NCBI RefSeq assembly: GCF_013410405.1
Contig: NZ_JACCFK010000001.1
Coordinates: forward strand, 1,302,001 to 1,366,000
Length of the DNA: 64,000 bases
Direction: 5' to 3'
Source of the DNA: Amycolatopsis endophytica
Lineage (GTDB): Bacteria; Actinomycetota; Actinomycetes; Mycobacteriales; Pseudonocardiaceae
A model generated the notes under the pieces. That model searched no databases. It was not told the DNA's origin and was given only the letters and a program-made list of their open reading frames with translations. Position numbers and translations under genes: made by a program. Positions 62,343-64,000 of this stretch are shown here, piece after piece; position 1 is the first letter of the stretch, and every line of letters starts with the position of its first letter.

Positions 62343-63265
62343 GAACGGCTGACCAGCGCGCGCAGGAAGAACCCGACGTTCGCGGGGCGCTCGGCCAGCC
62401 TCCGCATCAGGTAGGCGTACCAGTGCTCGCCGAACGGCACGTAGATCCGCACGGTCTCCCCCTCGCCTGCCAGGCGCCGCTGCTCGTCCGGCCGGACGCC
62501 GTAGAGCATCTGGTACTCGTAGCTGCCCTGCTTGCGGCCGTACCACCGGGCGCGTTCGGCGAGGATCGCGATCAACCGCGGATCGTGCGTGGCGAACATG
62601 GGATAACCGTCACCGGCCAGCAGCAAGTTCGCACAACGGACATAACTGAGGTCGACCTCGTGGGTGTGCGAGAACGCCACTTCGCCCGGTTCGGCGTAGG
62701 CGCCCTTGCACAGCCGGATCCGTGAGTCGCCCACCGCCAGGTCGCGGACGTCGTCCTCGGTGCGGCGCAGGTACGACTGGAGCACCCCGCCCACCCACGG
62801 CCAGGTGCGGCGCAACTCGGCGAGCGCGCGCAGGGTCGCGTCGGTGGTGGTGTGGTCCTCCATGTCGAGGGTGACGGTCGTGCCGCACTGCTCGGCCGCC
62901 GCGCACACCCGGTACGCGTTGTCGAGCGCGAGCCGTTCGTCCAGGCGCAGGCCGAGCGCGGACAGCTTGACGCTGACCTCGACCCGCGCCGTCAGCCCCT
63001 CGGCGTAGAGCCGGTCGAGCAGCGCCAGGTAGGTCTGGACCGTCCGCTCGGCGTGGAACGGCTCGGTCACGTCCTCGCCGAGGTGGTCGAGCGTGACCCA
63101 CAGCCCGTCGTCGACCAGGCGGCCCACGCGCGTGACGGCGTCGGCGACCGTGTTCCCGGCGACGAATCGCTCGACGACACCTGAGGTTCCCGGAGTTGTC
63201 GCCACGAGGCGGCGGACCACCTCGCTTCCGGCGGCGGCGAGAATCAGCGAGCGCAGCGGGTTCAC
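62339..63265 (-). CDS. Proline dehydrogenase
   Basis: This 308-residue monofunctional FAD-dependent TIM-barrel enzyme (PruB/PutB type) oxidises proline to pyrroline-5-carboxylate and passes electrons to the quinone pool. Motifs: VSVKLSALGLRLDERLAL, LDMEDHTTTDATL, RLCKGAYAEPGEVAF, and the end YEYQMLYGVRPDEQRRLAGE with RIYVPFGEHWYAYLMRRL, the proline-binding RRL region. The usual partner (P5C dehydrogenase) is not adjacent. Confidence 0.93.
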   Translation of the reverse strand: MNPLRSLILAAAGSEVVRRLVATTPGTSGVVERFVAGNTVADAVTRVGRLVDDGLWVTLDHLGEDVTEPFHAERTVQTYLALLDRLYAEGLTARVEVSVKLSALGLRLDERLALDNAYRVCAAAEQCGTTVTLDMEDHTTTDATLRALAELRRTWPWVGGVLQSYLRRTEDDVRDLAVGDSRIRLCKGAYAEPGEVAFSHTHEVDLSYVRCANLLLAGDGYPMFATHDPRLIAILAERARWYGRKQGSYEYQMLYGVRPDEQRRLAGEGETVRIYVPFGEHWYAYLMRRLAERPANVGFFLRALVSRS

Positions 63266-63349
63266 GACAGAAACTTTACGTGTTCATCTATCGGAAGCCC
63301 ATGATCCGGGGCACTCGCGGACGTGAGATGTTGATCTTGTAAAAGGGCC

Positions 63350-64000
63350 TCACTGCCCCAGGTGGAAGCGGGCGAACAGCAGGGCCTCGGCCAGATCACG
63401 GGCCCGGTCCGCGGCGCTGACGGCACGGCGCGTGTTGACCTCCAGCACCACCTGACCGGTGAACGACGCCACGACCAGCTTCTCCAGCAACTCGGCGCAC
63501 GGCTGGTTCCCCCGGCCCGGGACGAGGTGTTCGTCCTTCGGGACACCCGTCCCGTCCGCGAGGTGCACGTGCGTGAGCCCGGACCCCATCCGCTCCGCCA
63601 GCGCCATCGCGTCCATGCCGGCCGCGGCGCTGTGCGACAGGTCGAGCGTGTAGTGCCGGTACCCGACTTCCGTCGGGTCGATCGACGGCCGGAACGCCGA
63701 CACGCGCGCGTCCCGGCGCCCGCCGGGCGGGCGGACCTTGAACATGTTCTCGACCGCGATCTCGACGCCGGTCTCGTCCTCCAGCCCCGCCACGAGGTCG
63801 GGGAACATATCGCCGTAACGGCGCTGCCACCGGAACGGCGGGTGCACCACGACCGTGCGCGCGTCCAGTTCGATGGCCGCCTCGACGCTGCGCCGCAGCC
63901 GGACCGCCGGGTCCGGCGACCACACCCGCTGGGTGATCAGCAGCGACGGCGAGTGCACCGACAGCACCGGTACCCCGGTGTCGCGGGACAGGCGCCGCAG
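63350..64000 (-). CDS. Sugar phosphate isomerase/epimerase family protein (5' end outside window)
   Basis: The frame is open to the right edge (216 codons visible); the start lies beyond it. The TIM-barrel xylose-isomerase-like fold is shown by ARTVVVHPPFRWQRRYG, GVEIAVENMFKVR, YTLDLSHSAAAGMD, LTHVHLADGTGVPKDEHLVP and VVLEVNTRR, with metal-ligand His, Glu and Asp in the expected places. It parallels Rv0498 of M. tuberculosis. Substrate unknown. A 84-base gap separates it from proline dehydrogenase. Confidence 0.85.
   Translation of the reverse strand: MRRLSRDTGVPVLSVHSPSLLITQRVWSPDPAVRLRRSVEAAIELDARTVVVHPPFRWQRRYGDMFPDLVAGLEDETGVEIAVENMFKVRPPGGRRDARVSAFRPSIDPTEVGYRHYTLDLSHSAAAGMDAMALAERMGSGLTHVHLADGTGVPKDEHLVPGRGNQPCAELLEKLVVASFTGQVVLEVNTRRAVSAADRARDLAEALLFARFHLGQ

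Overview
The window is one piece of a high-GC actinobacterial chromosome. The gene content and start-codon habits (many GTG starts, 4-base ATGA/GTGA overlaps) suggest a Pseudonocardiaceae member, with Amycolatopsis or a relative as my best guess. That placement is inference; no rRNA or taxonomic marker is present. From memory, gene order resembles two Mycobacterium tuberculosis stretches (around Rv0498-Rv0529 and Rv0542-Rv0561). The rex-hemACD neighbourhood with an ECF sigma factor and its anti-sigma partner resembles Streptomyces.

Layout. 1-990: an XRE regulator, a DUF6879 protein and a small partner (minus strand). 1134-16882: a complete 14-gene nuoA-N operon for respiratory complex I (minus strand), ended by a hairpin at 1082-1116 and preceded by a control region at 16923-17040. 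That region has a sigma-70-type promoter, two perfect Rex operators and an IdeR/DtxR-like iron box. 17351-18336: an IS5-family (IS427-like) element inserted exactly at the stop codon of the next gene. 18336-32238: menaquinone genes menJ, menG, menD, menB, menE and menA, mixed with two mannosyltransferase-type enzymes, an inositol-monophosphatase-like enzyme, a secreted M1 peptidase and a decayed XRE regulator. 32486-35042: a Cds1-like PLP enzyme, DUF4229, an Lrp regulator, BldC and a small membrane protein. 35044-41322: cytochrome c maturation (ccsB, resB, ccdA, a TlpA/ResA lipoprotein) with an EspI-like ATPase and a histidine phosphatase. 41319-49660: heme synthesis (hemL, hemB, hemD, hemC, hemA) and rex. 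49886-56448: a glycosyltransferase, a membrane-anchored sulfite-oxidase-type enzyme, a glutaredoxin, an acyl-CoA ligase, a BldN/RsbN-like sigma/anti-sigma pair and an SMR exporter. 56743-64000: a conserved block with HAD phosphatase, acyltransferase, epimerase, ribosomal protein bS22, an excisionase-type HTH protein, proC, a thioesterase, proline dehydrogenase and a sugar isomerase cut by the window edge.

How it fits together. Much of the window builds the aerobic electron transport chain: complex I, menaquinone, heme and cytochrome c. The NADH/NAD+ sensor Rex is encoded here, and its operator motif occurs twice at the nuo promoter and once, degenerate, at its own promoter. This is a plausible local redox circuit linking complex I to heme supply.

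This is mainly a housekeeping region. I saw no tRNA, rRNA, CRISPR array, prophage or biosynthetic gene cluster. The less ordinary signals are the nuo control region, a ribosome-binding-site-equipped 47-codon frame wedged between nuoI and nuoJ that carries an interspersed repeat, the exact IS insertion, and several strong hairpins in unexpected places.
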